Shown here one piece after another: positions 1 through 14,062 of a stretch of DNA of 64,000 bases; positions within the stretch are counted from its first letter, which is position 1; every line of letters starts with the position of its first letter. The notes under the pieces are model-generated. The model was not told the DNA's origin and ran no database searches. It was given only the letters and a program-made list of their open reading frames with translations. The position numbers and the translations under genes were made by a program. This stretch comes from an uncultured Microbacterium sp. (GTDB taxonomy: Bacteria; Actinomycetota; Actinomycetes; Actinomycetales; Microbacteriaceae): the NCBI RefSeq assembly GCF_900078385.1, contig NZ_FLQR01000006.1, forward strand, positions 1-64,000. Reading direction: 5' to 3'.

Positions 1-510
1 CGGGTACGACTTCCGCTCACCGTCGCGGGGCGGGTACGACTTCCGTTCGCCATCGCGGGGCGGGTACGAACGACGCTCACCGTCACGAGGCGGATACGAC
101 CTCCGCTCCCCATCGCGAGGCGGGTACGACTTCCGCTCGCCATCGCGGGGCGGGTACGACTTCCGCTCACCATCGCGGGGCGGGTACGAACGACGCTCGC
201 CGTCACGCGGGGCGTACGACTTGCGCTCGCCATCGCGGGGCGGGTAGGCCTTCCGCTCGCCATCGCGCGGCGGGTACGACTTCCGCTCACCATCACGGGG
301 CGGGTACGACTTCCGCTCACCATCGCGAGGCGGGTACGACTTCCGCTCACCATCGCGGGGCGGGTACGAACGACGCTCGCCGTCACGCGGGGCGTACGAC
401 TTCCGCTCACCGTCTCGGGGCGGGTACGACTTCCGCTCGTCGTCACGAGGGGCGTAGGGCTTCTTGTCACCGTCGCGCTTGACGTAAGGCTTCCGCTCGC
501 CATCGCGGGG
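1..510 (-). repeat. 17 tandem 30-bp coding repeats
   Basis: A strict 30-bp period runs from the window edge to 510 with no spacers. Every unit keeps the reading frame of the decapeptide-repeat gene. Copies near the window edge are almost identical, which suggests recent expansion by unequal exchange or slippage. Confidence 0.95.
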
Positions 511-618
511 TGTGCTCGGCTTGCCGCCGTCGCGCTGCGGACGGTTCTGGCGCGAGCGCGCGTCGGAGGAGTACCGGGGCTTGCCACCGTCATTGCGGGG
601 GCGTTCTTCATCTGTCAT
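1..618 (-). CDS. Decapeptide-repeat, highly charged protein (N-terminal part, runs off window)
   Basis: The ATG at 618 has a GAGAGG ribosome site about 11 bases upstream. The frame stays open for 206 codons to the window edge, so the C-terminus is missing. After about 35 residues rich in Arg, Asp, Gly and Ser, the protein becomes 17 head-to-tail ten-residue units with consensus PRDGERKSYP (K or R at position 7, S, A or P at 8, P, A or V at 10). The three units nearest the N-terminus are the most diverged. The 30-bp units differ mainly at silent positions, which points to selection on the protein. Such Tyr/Arg/Asp/Pro-rich tails are typical of disordered, nucleic-acid-binding regions, but no folded domain is visible here and I do not assign a function. 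It lies just behind the rRNA operon terminator in the same direction. Confidence 0.75.
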   Translation of the reverse strand, partial: MTDEERPRNDGGKPRYSSDARSRQNRPQRDGGKPSTPRDGERKPYVKRDGDKKPYAPRDDERKSYPPRDGERKSYAPRDGERRSYPPRDGERKSYPPRDGERKSYPPRDGERKSYPPRDGERKAYPPRDGERKSYAPRDGERRSYPPRDGERKSYPPRDGERKSYPPRDGERRSYPPRDGERRSYPPRDGERKSYPPRDGERKSYP

Positions 619-649
619 CGGTCTCGGATCCTCTCACGCGCGTTAACGA

Positions 650-681
650 GAAATGGCCACCCAACGATGGGTGGCCATTTC
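650..681 (-). terminator. Hairpin behind the rRNA operon
   Basis: A perfect 13-bp stem (650-662 with 669-681) with a 6-base loop lies 9 bases behind the 5S rRNA. There is no clear U run, so it may act as a terminator or as a processing and stability structure. It separates the rRNA operon from the repeat-protein gene. Confidence 0.8.
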
Positions 682-690
682 ACGAAAGAA

Positions 691-809
691 GTCCGGCGGT
701 GTCCTACTCTCCCACAGGGTCCCCCCTGCAGTACCATCGGCGCTGAGAGGCTTAGCTTCCGGGTTCGGAATGTAACCGGGCGTTTCCCTCTCGCTATGGC
801 CGCCGAAAC
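691..809 (-). rRNA. rrf: 5S ribosomal RNA
   Basis: The sequence read on the minus strand starts GTTTCGGCGG and ends CCGCCGGAC, which pair to form helix I. It contains the conserved CCGAACCCGGAAG core. The length is about 119 nt, and ends are accurate to a few bases. It is the third gene of the 16S-23S-5S operon and lies about 100 bases behind the 23S gene. Confidence 0.93.
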
Positions 810-911
810 ACTATTGATGTTTCAGTCTGCACAACAAAGTCATTGTCATGCGGTTCTCGACCGTACATCGAGAACCACTCAGTGGACGCAAGCACCAAAA
901 ACGGTGTGTTA

Positions 912-5943
<5,032 letters not shown>

Positions 5944-6109
5944 AGAATTTTGCTGCGATCGGACCGGAATAGGTTCGACCGAGCGAGTTTGATCTGACCA
6001 AATGAATGTCATTGCTGACTATCCGTTGCCGACCCGAAGGTCGGACTTTGATCCAAAGGAATCTCTTCCAGCCGAAGCTGGAACGAGGTTATTTGGCATT
6101 TGACAAGTG

Positions 6110-6129
6110 CACGCTGTTGAGTTCTCAAG
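6110..6129 (-). promoter_or_regulatory. 16S leader boxA-like element
   Basis: On the minus strand it reads CTTGAGAACTCAACAGCGTG, which nearly matches the element in the 16S-23S spacer. It lies in the transcript between promoter P2 and 16S. An antitermination or processing function is inferred. Confidence 0.5.
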
Positions 6130-6184
6130 GATCGGATGCTCCTGCTGCTCAGCCTCTCGGCCTTGCCCGCAGGGCAACTTCTCT

Positions 6185-6212
6185 ATCTTATACTTCGTGA
6201 TCCGCTTGTCAA
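6185..6212 (-). promoter_or_regulatory. rRNA promoter P2
   Basis: On the minus strand the -35 is TTGACA (6212-6207) and the -10 is TAAGAT (6190-6185), with a 16-base spacer. Both boxes are near consensus for the housekeeping sigma factor. It lies about 240 bases ahead of 16S. Confidence 0.85.
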
Positions 6213-6325
6213 ATCGGCGTTTCTCGACTCGAAGTCGAGAGCAGCTGTCAGTGACGACATCTCACGAAGCTAGATCAGGCGCCCTGCGTCTCGGCGTTTC
6301 AGCCGGCCCGCGGGGCAACTTCTCT

Positions 6326-6353
6326 ATCTTATCCCTCTCGCTCAGCGTGTCAA
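6326..6353 (-). promoter_or_regulatory. rRNA promoter P1
   Basis: The -35 TTGACA (6353-6348) and -10 TAAGAT (6331-6326) again have a 16-base spacer. The flanks match P2 on both sides, so P1 and P2 look like copies of a duplicated promoter segment 141 bp apart. Confidence 0.85.
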
Positions 6354-6629
6354 ATCGGCTGTCCGTGACTGTTTTCAGCGTCTCCGGCAGCACTCATCGA
6401 CAAGCTTTCGAGGAGTGGGAACCTCCAGTTTAGACCCGGGGGTCTGGCGCACTCAAGAGTGGCTGTGAACTGGGGGGTGGCTCTCCGCTTGAGGGGGGTA
6501 AGGCTCTCGGCCTCTCCGCTTCCCTGTGGGGCGAACAAGTAATAAGTTACGTGGCTCCTGCGGGTTGGGCAAATCCTGCGCGCACCCCGGGCGTGTCGCG
6601 CTCGTTTCCCGCATGTTTCCGCGGTCGTG

Positions 6630-6656
6630 GGCGGCGGTGACAACCTCACCGCCGCC
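6630..6656. other. 11-bp inverted repeat ahead of CoA-transferase gene
   Basis: Perfect arms 6630-6640 and 6646-6656 are separated by CAACC, 15 bases ahead of the start codon at 6672. It could be an operator or a hairpin. No T run follows on either strand. Confidence 0.4.
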
Positions 6657-6671
6657 GGATAGCGTCGACGC

Positions 6672-7958
6672 ATGGACGAGCGGCGACGAGGCGAGGCCGA
6701 TCTCTCGGGCGCGGTCCCGCTGGCGGCACGCCTTGACGTCGGCGGGCTTGCGGCTGCCAGCGTGCTGGCCGCGACGCGCGCCGCCGCACGGTTGACCGGC
6801 GGCGAACCGCGGCTCGACCCCGTGCGCATCGCGACGGCGTACTCGAGCGAGCGTCATCTGCGGATCGACGGCGCGCAGCCGACGGCCTTCGCCGAGCTGT
6901 CGGGCTTCTTCCGAACGGCGGACGGGTGGGTGCGCACCCACGGGAACTACCCCCACCATGCCGCCGCACTCCGCCGGGCGCTCGGTCTCGCCGACGACGC
7001 GGACCGGGACGGCGTCGCACACGCACTGAAGCGAACGGACGCCGACCATGCGACCGAGCGGATCGTCTCGGCCGGCGGCATCTGCGCCGCAGTGCGCCCG
7101 GAGGACCCTGCCGCCGACGCACGCTCGCGATCGGCAGGCAACGTCGTGACGCGACGGCTGGGCGACGCACCGGCGCGGCCTCTGCCGCATCCCCGTCCGG
7201 AGGCGCCGCTCGCCGGGGTGCGGGTACTCGATCTCACCCGCGTGATCGCCGGTCCGGTCTGCACGCGCACGCTCGCTCTGCTGGGCGCCGAGGTGCTGCG
7301 CCTCGATCCGCCGCATCTGCCCGAGATCGCCGCGCAGCACCTCGACACCGGACACGGCAAGCGCTCGGCGCTTCTGGACGTCGCCTCCCCCGCCGGCGAC
7401 GCTCGGCTCTTCGAGCTCCTGGCCTCGGCCGATGTCGTCGTACTCGGTTACCGTCCCGCCGGCCTCGACCGATTGGGACTCTCCCCCGCGGCGCTCGCCG
7501 ACCGCGCGCCCGGCGTGGTCGTCGCCCGCCTCTCCGCGTGGGGCGTCCCGGAGTCCCGCGGCTTCGACAGCATCGTGCAGGCGGCGTGCGGGATCGCGAT
7601 GATCGAATCCGCCGACGGCACGACGCCCGGCGCGCTGCCGGCCCAGGCCCTCGACCACTCCGCCGGGTACCTCCTGGCCGCCGCGATCATCGGGCTTCTC
7701 GGGCGTCGCGCCTCGGCCGGCGGCTCGTGGCTCGCGGAGACGAGTCTGCGTCGCATCGCGGCCGAACTTCTGGGGCGGCCGCGCGCGATCGGCGACGTGT
7801 CGCCGATCGCCCTCGACACAAGCGGACACACGCAGCGGTTCCGCGTCGCGGGGGTCGACGTCGTCACCGCCGCCCCGGCGGTGACCTACGCCGGCGGGCC
7901 CGAGCAGTTCGCCGCGCCGCGCCCCTGGGGCGAGGACGAACCCGCGTGGCGGGGCTGA
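6672..7958 (+). CDS. Class III CoA-transferase (CaiB/BaiF family)
   Basis: This 428-residue protein is a family III CoA-transferase, an enzyme class that moves CoA between carboxylic acids. From about residue 178 it has the family's typical entry segment, GVRVLDLTRVIAGP, followed by LALLGAEVLRLDPP and later the ALDHSAGYLLAAAIIGLL helix region. The N-terminal 175 residues resemble a degenerate second copy of the fold, as in two-domain members. The substrate cannot be told from sequence. It stands alone: divergent from the rRNA operon, and convergent with the DUF4184 gene, whose stop lies only 3 bases beyond. No ribosome site stands out before the ATG at 6672, so the exact start is less certain than the family. 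Confidence 0.85.
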   Translation: MDERRRGEADLSGAVPLAARLDVGGLAAASVLAATRAAARLTGGEPRLDPVRIATAYSSERHLRIDGAQPTAFAELSGFFRTADGWVRTHGNYPHHAAALRRALGLADDADRDGVAHALKRTDADHATERIVSAGGICAAVRPEDPAADARSRSAGNVVTRRLGDAPARPLPHPRPEAPLAGVRVLDLTRVIAGPVCTRTLALLGAEVLRLDPPHLPEIAAQHLDTGHGKRSALLDVASPAGDARLFELLASADVVVLGYRPAGLDRLGLSPAALADRAPGVVVARLSAWGVPESRGFDSIVQAACGIAMIESADGTTPGALPAQALDHSAGYLLAAAIIGLLGRRASAGGSWLAETSLRRIAAELLGRPRAIGDVSPIALDTSGHTQRFRVAGVDVVTAAPAVTYAGGPEQFAAPRPWGEDEPAWRG

Positions 7959-7961
7959 GCC

Positions 7962-8765
7962 TCAGCGTCGCCGGAGCACCTGGACCATCACGCACAGCAC
8001 GATCGTGATGACGCCCCACACGGCACACGCGGGCGGCAGGACGAGGTAGCCGAGATGCTGCGGCGTGAACGCCTCGGTGAACGGTCCCCGGGCGGCGAGC
8101 CCCGTGAACCAGGCGATCGCGAGGATCACGGGAAGCGACAGCCCCCACGCCCACCGCACCCCGTCCGGCAACGAGCGGTCGACGGCCCCATCGCCGCCAC
8201 GCCGCGCCACCCAGATCAGACCCCAGATCGCGAGCACCGTCACGCCGAAGATGCTGGAACCGTGCTGCAGCCATTTGTAGCCGGACAGCGGGCCCCACTC
8301 CGCGGCCAGAGCGGGGACCAGCTCCACGCCCCAGCGTCCTTCATGCGTGAACGCGTCCCAGACGACGTGGCTCAGCGCCCCGATGAGCAGCGACACGACG
8401 AGCAGGATGGGGAACCGCACGGCGTCACCCCAGATCGGACGCGCCGCGCGCTCCCGCGGGGCGCTCACCGTGCGGATGACCGAGAGGCCGCCGGCATCCC
8501 ACTCCCGCGGAAGCCGTGCGGCGAGAACGCGCGGGATCAACTCACGCACCGCAGGTCGCAGCACGAGGTACCAGCCGGCGAGCAGGACGAACGCGAGGAC
8601 CACGGTGACGACGAGGTTCGTGTGGGTCACCTGGTAGGTCAGCGGCGTGCCGCGCAGGAACAGCGGAAGGTCGGGCGCCATCGCGCCGACGGCGACGGCC
8701 GCCGGAAGCAGCGGCGTCCGGACGAACGGCAGCGCGATGACCGCGTGCGCCGGCGTGAACGGCAT
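7962..8765 (-). CDS. DUF4184 family membrane protein
   Basis: This 267-residue protein begins MPFTPAHAVIALP, the hallmark N-terminus of DUF4184, with a following APDLPLFL segment that recalls metal-dependent membrane hydrolases of the YdjM type. About six hydrophobic segments are visible. The family's function is unknown. The gene lies 8 bases behind tyrS in the same direction, so it is probably co-transcribed with tyrS. The ATG at 8765 fits the conserved family N-terminus and fixes the start. Confidence 0.85.
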   Translation of the reverse strand: MPFTPAHAVIALPFVRTPLLPAAVAVGAMAPDLPLFLRGTPLTYQVTHTNLVVTVVLAFVLLAGWYLVLRPAVRELIPRVLAARLPREWDAGGLSVIRTVSAPRERAARPIWGDAVRFPILLVVSLLIGALSHVVWDAFTHEGRWGVELVPALAAEWGPLSGYKWLQHGSSIFGVTVLAIWGLIWVARRGGDGAVDRSLPDGVRWAWGLSLPVILAIAWFTGLAARGPFTEAFTPQHLGYLVLPPACAVWGVITIVLCVMVQVLRRR

Positions 8766-8773
8766 CCGCCGGC

Positions 8774-10081
8774 TCAGGCCTGGCTGACGAGAACGCCCGC
8801 GAGCGTCTTCTTGCCGCGGCGCAGCACCGACACCCCACCGGGCAGCGCTCCGGTGACCGCGGCCGTCTCGTCGTCGACCTTCACGCCGTCCAGCGACACG
8901 CCGCCCTGCGCGACGGCGCGCCGGCCCTCGCTCAGACTGGCGACGAGACCCGTGTCGACGAGCGCCTGGACGACGGGCGTTCCAGCGGGGACCTCGGCGT
9001 GCGGCAGCTCGTCGACCGCGGTGCGCAGTGTCTCCGCATCCAATGTGGTGAGGTCACCCTGGCCGAAGAGGGCCTCGGATGCCGCGATGACCTTGGCCGT
9101 CGCGTCGAGCCCGTGCACCGTCGCCGTGACCTCCAGCGCGAGCCGCTTCTGCGCGGCGCGGCGGAACGGCTCCTCTGCCACGAGCCGCTCGAACTCGCCG
9201 ATCTCCGCGCTCGTCAGGAACGTGAAGACCTTGAGCCGCGAGATGACGTCGGCGTCGTCGGTGTTGAGCCAGAACTGGTACATCCGGTACGGGCTGCACA
9301 TAGCCGGGTCGAGCCAGATCGCATTGCCCTCGCTCTTGCCGAACTTGGTGCCGTCGCTGTTCGTGATCAGCGGTGTCCCGATCGCGTGGACGTGCGCGCC
9401 CTCGACGCGGTGGATGAGATCCACCCCGCTCGTGAGGTTCCCCCACTGATCGCTGCCACCGGTCTGCAGCAGGCAGTCGTACGAGCGGAACAGCTCGAGG
9501 TAGTCCAGTCCCTGCAGGATCTGGTAGCTGAACTCCGTGTAGCTGATGCCCGCGTCCGAGTTCAGTCGGGCAGCGACGGCATCCTTCTTCAACATGGTGC
9601 CCACGCGGTAGTGCTTGCCGATCTCGCGCAGGAAGTCGATGGCCGACAGCGGCGCCGTCCAATCGAGGTTGTTGACCATGCGGGCCGCGTTGTCGCCCTC
9701 GAAGCTCAGGAAGCGCTCGACCTGTGAGCGGAGGTAGCCGACCCACTCCGCGACCGTGTCCTTCGTGTTGAGCGTGCGCTCGGCGGAAGGACGCGGATCA
9801 CCGATGAGACCCGTGGATCCGCCGACGAGTCCGAGCGGCTTGTGTCCGGCCAGCTGCAGACGCCGGAGCAGCAGCAGCTGGACGAGGTTCCCGAGGTGCA
9901 GGCTCGGGGCCGTCGGGTCGAAGCCGCAGTAGTACGTGACCGGGGCGCCGCCGAGCAGGGCGCGCAGCGCCTCCTGGTCGGTGGACACGTGGACCAGGCC
10001 ACGCCAGACCACCTCGTCCCAGACGTTCTCGAACGCGGGATCGTTGGCGACGACGGCCGTCGTCAGGGCTTCGAATGACAC
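8774..10081 (-). CDS. tyrS: Tyrosine-tRNA ligase
   Basis: TyrRS charges tRNA-Tyr with tyrosine using ATP. The 435 residues match the usual bacterial length. The HIGH-type motif reads HLGN at about residues 62-65 after GFDPTAPS. The KMSKS-type loop reads KFGKS at 246-250. The tyrosine-binding YQILQGLDYLEL and GGSDQWGN segments are intact. The C-terminal S4-like RNA-binding domain spans roughly residues 365-430. The gene follows the SatD/membrane-protein pair by about 36 bases and precedes the DUF4184 gene by 8. A tRNA-Tyr gene also occurs in this window at 44388-44469. Confidence 0.97.
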   Translation of the reverse strand: MSFEALTTAVVANDPAFENVWDEVVWRGLVHVSTDQEALRALLGGAPVTYYCGFDPTAPSLHLGNLVQLLLLRRLQLAGHKPLGLVGGSTGLIGDPRPSAERTLNTKDTVAEWVGYLRSQVERFLSFEGDNAARMVNNLDWTAPLSAIDFLREIGKHYRVGTMLKKDAVAARLNSDAGISYTEFSYQILQGLDYLELFRSYDCLLQTGGSDQWGNLTSGVDLIHRVEGAHVHAIGTPLITNSDGTKFGKSEGNAIWLDPAMCSPYRMYQFWLNTDDADVISRLKVFTFLTSAEIGEFERLVAEEPFRRAAQKRLALEVTATVHGLDATAKVIAASEALFGQGDLTTLDAETLRTAVDELPHAEVPAGTPVVQALVDTGLVASLSEGRRAVAQGGVSLDGVKVDDETAAVTGALPGGVSVLRRGKKTLAGVLVSQA

Positions 10082-10117
10082 GCGCTTCAGGCTATCAGCG
10101 GCGGTCGGCCGCAGCGG

Positions 10118-10813
10118 TCAGACGCCGCCCCACCACACCAGGAACGCCGCGACCAGGGCCGTGACCCAGCTCACGAGGCTCCCCACGAGGAAGTACTCGG
10201 CGCGTGTGCCGCCGTCGCCGTCGCGGGAGATCTCCGGGAAGCGCACGATGCCCTTGGCCGCGAGCACCGCCGCGAGGAGCGTGAAGGCGCCTGTGAGGGT
10301 CAGGGCGAAGACGAGCGCTCGCTCGAGCGGGCCGATCAGCCGGCCGCCCTTGAGCACCGGGCGATCCTCCTCCGCGGGCACGTCGCCGCCGCGGAGCGCG
10401 GCGCGCACGATCACGTTGCCGGACTCGAGCAGGAACACGACCGCGCCCAGGACGAGCACGGCGACATCGAGGCTCACCGCGCCGAGCGGCGAACGCTCCG
10501 GCCACAGGGCGCCGAGCGGACCCTGCGCGCTGCGCGCACCCGTCTGCGCGACCGCCGCCAGGCACACGGCTGCCACCAGCACGACCGGCCAGAGACCGGC
10601 CCTGCCCCCGCGCCGCTCGGGCGTCGCCAGCACCCACACGGCCGCGACGGCGAAGCCGACGAAGCTCCACACAGCGGCATCCGCGCCCGCGGAGCCGAGC
10701 AGCACGAGGAGGGCGGCGACGGCGAAGCAGACGATCCGCCACCCGCGCGACGCGTACAGGCGGATGAGGTCGGCCGCTCCGACGCACAGGAGGACGATGC
10801 CGGCGCCGATCAT
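10118..10813 (-). CDS. Multi-pass membrane protein coupled to SatD
   Basis: This 231-residue, strongly hydrophobic protein has about six membrane segments and a short charged loop near residues 148-165. The ATG at 10813 overlaps the stop of the upstream satD-like gene (ATGA), so the two are translationally coupled and probably work together. SatD-type proteins often sit beside such membrane proteins, but I know no biochemical role. It could be a transporter, or a membrane partner of a SatD-controlled response to acid or envelope stress; this is inference from context only. Confidence 0.8.
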   Translation of the reverse strand: MIGAGIVLLCVGAADLIRLYASRGWRIVCFAVAALLVLLGSAGADAAVWSFVGFAVAAVWVLATPERRGGRAGLWPVVLVAAVCLAAVAQTGARSAQGPLGALWPERSPLGAVSLDVAVLVLGAVVFLLESGNVIVRAALRGGDVPAEEDRPVLKGGRLIGPLERALVFALTLTGAFTLLAAVLAAKGIVRFPEISRDGDGGTRAEYFLVGSLVSWVTALVAAFLVWWGGV

Positions 10814-11457
10814 CGGCTCACCCCCTCGTCCAGGGCACGGAATCCTGCCACGACGGGCGCGGCACCGGAACCCGCGAGCGCCTGCGAGACCGCGGACTGG
10901 GTGATGCCTTCGGTCCGGGCGAGGTCGCGCTGCGTCACGCCCAGGCAGCGCCCGTAGGTGAGACGGCGCGCGCGAGCGCTCATCGCGCCGACGATCTCGT
11001 CGCGAGCGAGCAGGTACGCGTTGGCGTAAAGGATCTGCGCGGCCATGTCGGCATCCTCCCCCGGGCTTCCGACGATGCGCGTGCGCGCGCTCGGCACGGC
11101 GCGGTCTTCCATCCGGTGCACCTGTTCGATCGCGTCGCGCGCCGCCCACCACCCCGGCCCGTCCGAGATCGCTCCCTGGGCGGAGTCGACGGCGCCGACC
11201 TCTCCCACGCCGACGCCGAACCGGCACTGGATGCCGTCGGGAAGCGCGAGCTGGAGCAGGAGCAGCGACCGCAGCGCCTCCGGCAGCGTGCGGTAGACCC
11301 CCTGGAACTCGTCTCCGACGGTCGCGGTGAGCGCACGGTCGGCGGCAGGATGCTCCGCGTCGACGCGCGCGATCGCGTCCTCGATCGCGCGTTGCGCGGC
11401 ATCCCGGTTCGGCAGCTCGCGCGAGCCGACGATGTCGGCGATCACGGCGATGGTCAT
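10810..11457 (-). CDS. SatD family protein with C-terminal helix-turn-helix
   Basis: This 215-residue protein starts MTIAVIADIVGSRELP, the typical SatD N-terminus. SatD was named from the acid-tolerance locus of Streptococcus mutans. Segment ATVGDEFQGVY recalls the nucleotide-cyclase-like fold of the family. The C-terminal part (about 165-200) reads as a helix-turn-helix: TQRDLARTEGITQSAVSQAL. It could therefore act as a sensor-regulator. No Shine-Dalgarno sequence precedes the ATG at 11457. Instead, a near-palindrome lies right against the start, which suggests autoregulation of a leaderless transcript. The downstream gene overlaps by 4 bases. Confidence 0.85.
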   Translation of the reverse strand: MTIAVIADIVGSRELPNRDAAQRAIEDAIARVDAEHPAADRALTATVGDEFQGVYRTLPEALRSLLLLQLALPDGIQCRFGVGVGEVGAVDSAQGAISDGPGWWAARDAIEQVHRMEDRAVPSARTRIVGSPGEDADMAAQILYANAYLLARDEIVGAMSARARRLTYGRCLGVTQRDLARTEGITQSAVSQALAGSGAAPVVAGFRALDEGVSR

Positions 11458-11460
11458 GCG

Positions 11461-11477
11461 ATAAGCGTATCGCTTAT
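11461..11477. promoter_or_regulatory. Candidate SatD operator overlapping its own -10 region
   Basis: ATAAGCG and CGCTTAT form 7-bp arms around a TAT centre. The site begins 4 bases upstream of the satD start codon. On the minus strand, TACGCT inside the site is a possible -10 box six bases before the ATG. A related half-site (GCTTATATCGC) is at 11500-11510. Binding by SatD is inference. Confidence 0.5.
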
Positions 11478-11531
11478 GTGGATGGAATATCAGCCCAAGG
11501 CTTATATCGCGTGGATATCAGTCGACGCAGC

Positions 11532-12971
<1,440 letters not shown>

Positions 12972-13099
12972 CTACCGGGGCGCCGCAGCGCGCTCGGGTC
13001 CGCCGTCAGGGCGCGGCGCCGCCTCCCGCCCCATAAGCCGCGCCGGCTCGTGGCGCAAGAGCCTTGAGCAGGTTCCCTGCACCCAGAAGACTCGCGGCC

Positions 13100-14062
13100 A
13101 TGGTGCTCATCGGATACCACGCCTCCCACGAACAGCTTCCGCCCGGACGACTCCTCGCGGCGGTGATCCGCGCCGAAGAGGCCGGGTTCGACGCCGCGAT
13201 GTGCTCCGACCACCTCGCGCCCTGGGGCGTGCGCCAGGGCGAGTCCGGCTATGCCTGGAGCTGGCTCGGAGCGGCCCTGGCATCCACCTCCTTCAGTTTC
13301 GGCGTCGTGACGGCGCCCGGCCAGCGGTACCACCCGGTGATCACCGCCCAGGCGATCGCGACGCTCGAGGAGATGTTCCCGGGCCGCTTCTGGGCCGCGC
13401 TCGGCAGCGGCGAGGCCGTGAACGAGCACGTGACCGGCGATGCGTGGCCGCCCAAACCGCGCCGCAACGAGCGCCTGATCCAATCGGTCGACGTGATCCG
13501 CTCGCTTCTGGCCGGCGACGAGGTGACACGCAGCGGCGAGATCGAGGTGCATCGCGCCCGCGTCTGGAGCCTCCCCGCCACCCCGCCGCCACTCCTCGGC
13601 GCTGCGGTCACCGCGGAGACCGCGGCCTGGGCAGCCGGGTGGGCCGACGGTCTGGCGACGGTCGCGCAGCCGCGGGACGTGCTCGAGGGTGTCCTCGCCG
13701 CCTACCGGGATGCCGGCGGCCGGGGACCGCGGGCACTCCAGGTGCACATCGCACTCGAAGACTCCGAGGAGGCGGCGCTCGCGGTCGCACGCGATCAGTG
13801 GCGGCACAGCGTCATCCACGAGTCGCTGTGGGACATCGAGCAGCCCGAAGACTTCGATGCGCTGGCCGGCGACCCCACCGACGACGCGCTGCGTGCGGGA
13901 GCCATCCTCGGCAGCGACGCCGCGCGGGTGGCCGAACGCATCGCGGAACTCGTCCGGCTGGGCTTCGACCGCGTGTACCTCCACGGCATCGGGCCCGACC
14001 AATCCAGGTTCCTGGAGCGCGCGGAACGCGAGCTGCTCCCCGCGGTGAGGAGGGCGCTGTGA
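13100..14062 (+). CDS. LLM-class flavin-dependent oxidoreductase
   Basis: This 320-residue protein belongs to the luciferase-like monooxygenase (LLM) fold: it starts MVLIGYHASHEQ, with EEAGFDAAMCSDHLAPW, GVVTAPGQRYHPVITAQ and FWAALGSGE segments. It resembles the subgroup thought to use FMN rather than F420 (TIGR03885 type); the cofactor is inferred. The start at 13100 was chosen over an upstream GTG because residues match the family from there. Its stop overlaps the GTG start of the GH13 gene downstream, so the two are translationally coupled. The subgroup often neighbours trehalose-synthase-like genes, as here, but why is not known. Confidence 0.85.
   Translation: MVLIGYHASHEQLPPGRLLAAVIRAEEAGFDAAMCSDHLAPWGVRQGESGYAWSWLGAALASTSFSFGVVTAPGQRYHPVITAQAIATLEEMFPGRFWAALGSGEAVNEHVTGDAWPPKPRRNERLIQSVDVIRSLLAGDEVTRSGEIEVHRARVWSLPATPPPLLGAAVTAETAAWAAGWADGLATVAQPRDVLEGVLAAYRDAGGRGPRALQVHIALEDSEEAALAVARDQWRHSVIHESLWDIEQPEDFDALAGDPTDDALRAGAILGSDAARVAERIAELVRLGFDRVYLHGIGPDQSRFLERAERELLPAVRRAL

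Larger units (their letters stand above)
5944..6671 (-). other. rRNA operon leader and upstream region without genes
   Basis: This 728-bp region has no convincing gene. Positions 5944-6360 are the rRNA leader, with two tandem promoters and a boxA-like element. Positions 6361-6629 show nothing recognisable apart from low-GC patches near 6535-6550. An 11-bp inverted repeat is at 6630-6656, just ahead of the plus-strand CoA-transferase gene. Confidence 0.7.

Noticed and set aside
1..510. CRISPR array (30-bp repeats)
   Set aside because: The repeats follow each other without spacers and are coding in one frame; no cas gene is present.
6453..7829. Long minus-strand frame opposite the CoA-transferase gene
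   Set aside because: It is an antisense shadow of a high-GC gene: Arg/Pro/Gly-rich with no motif, while the plus-strand frame has clear family segments.
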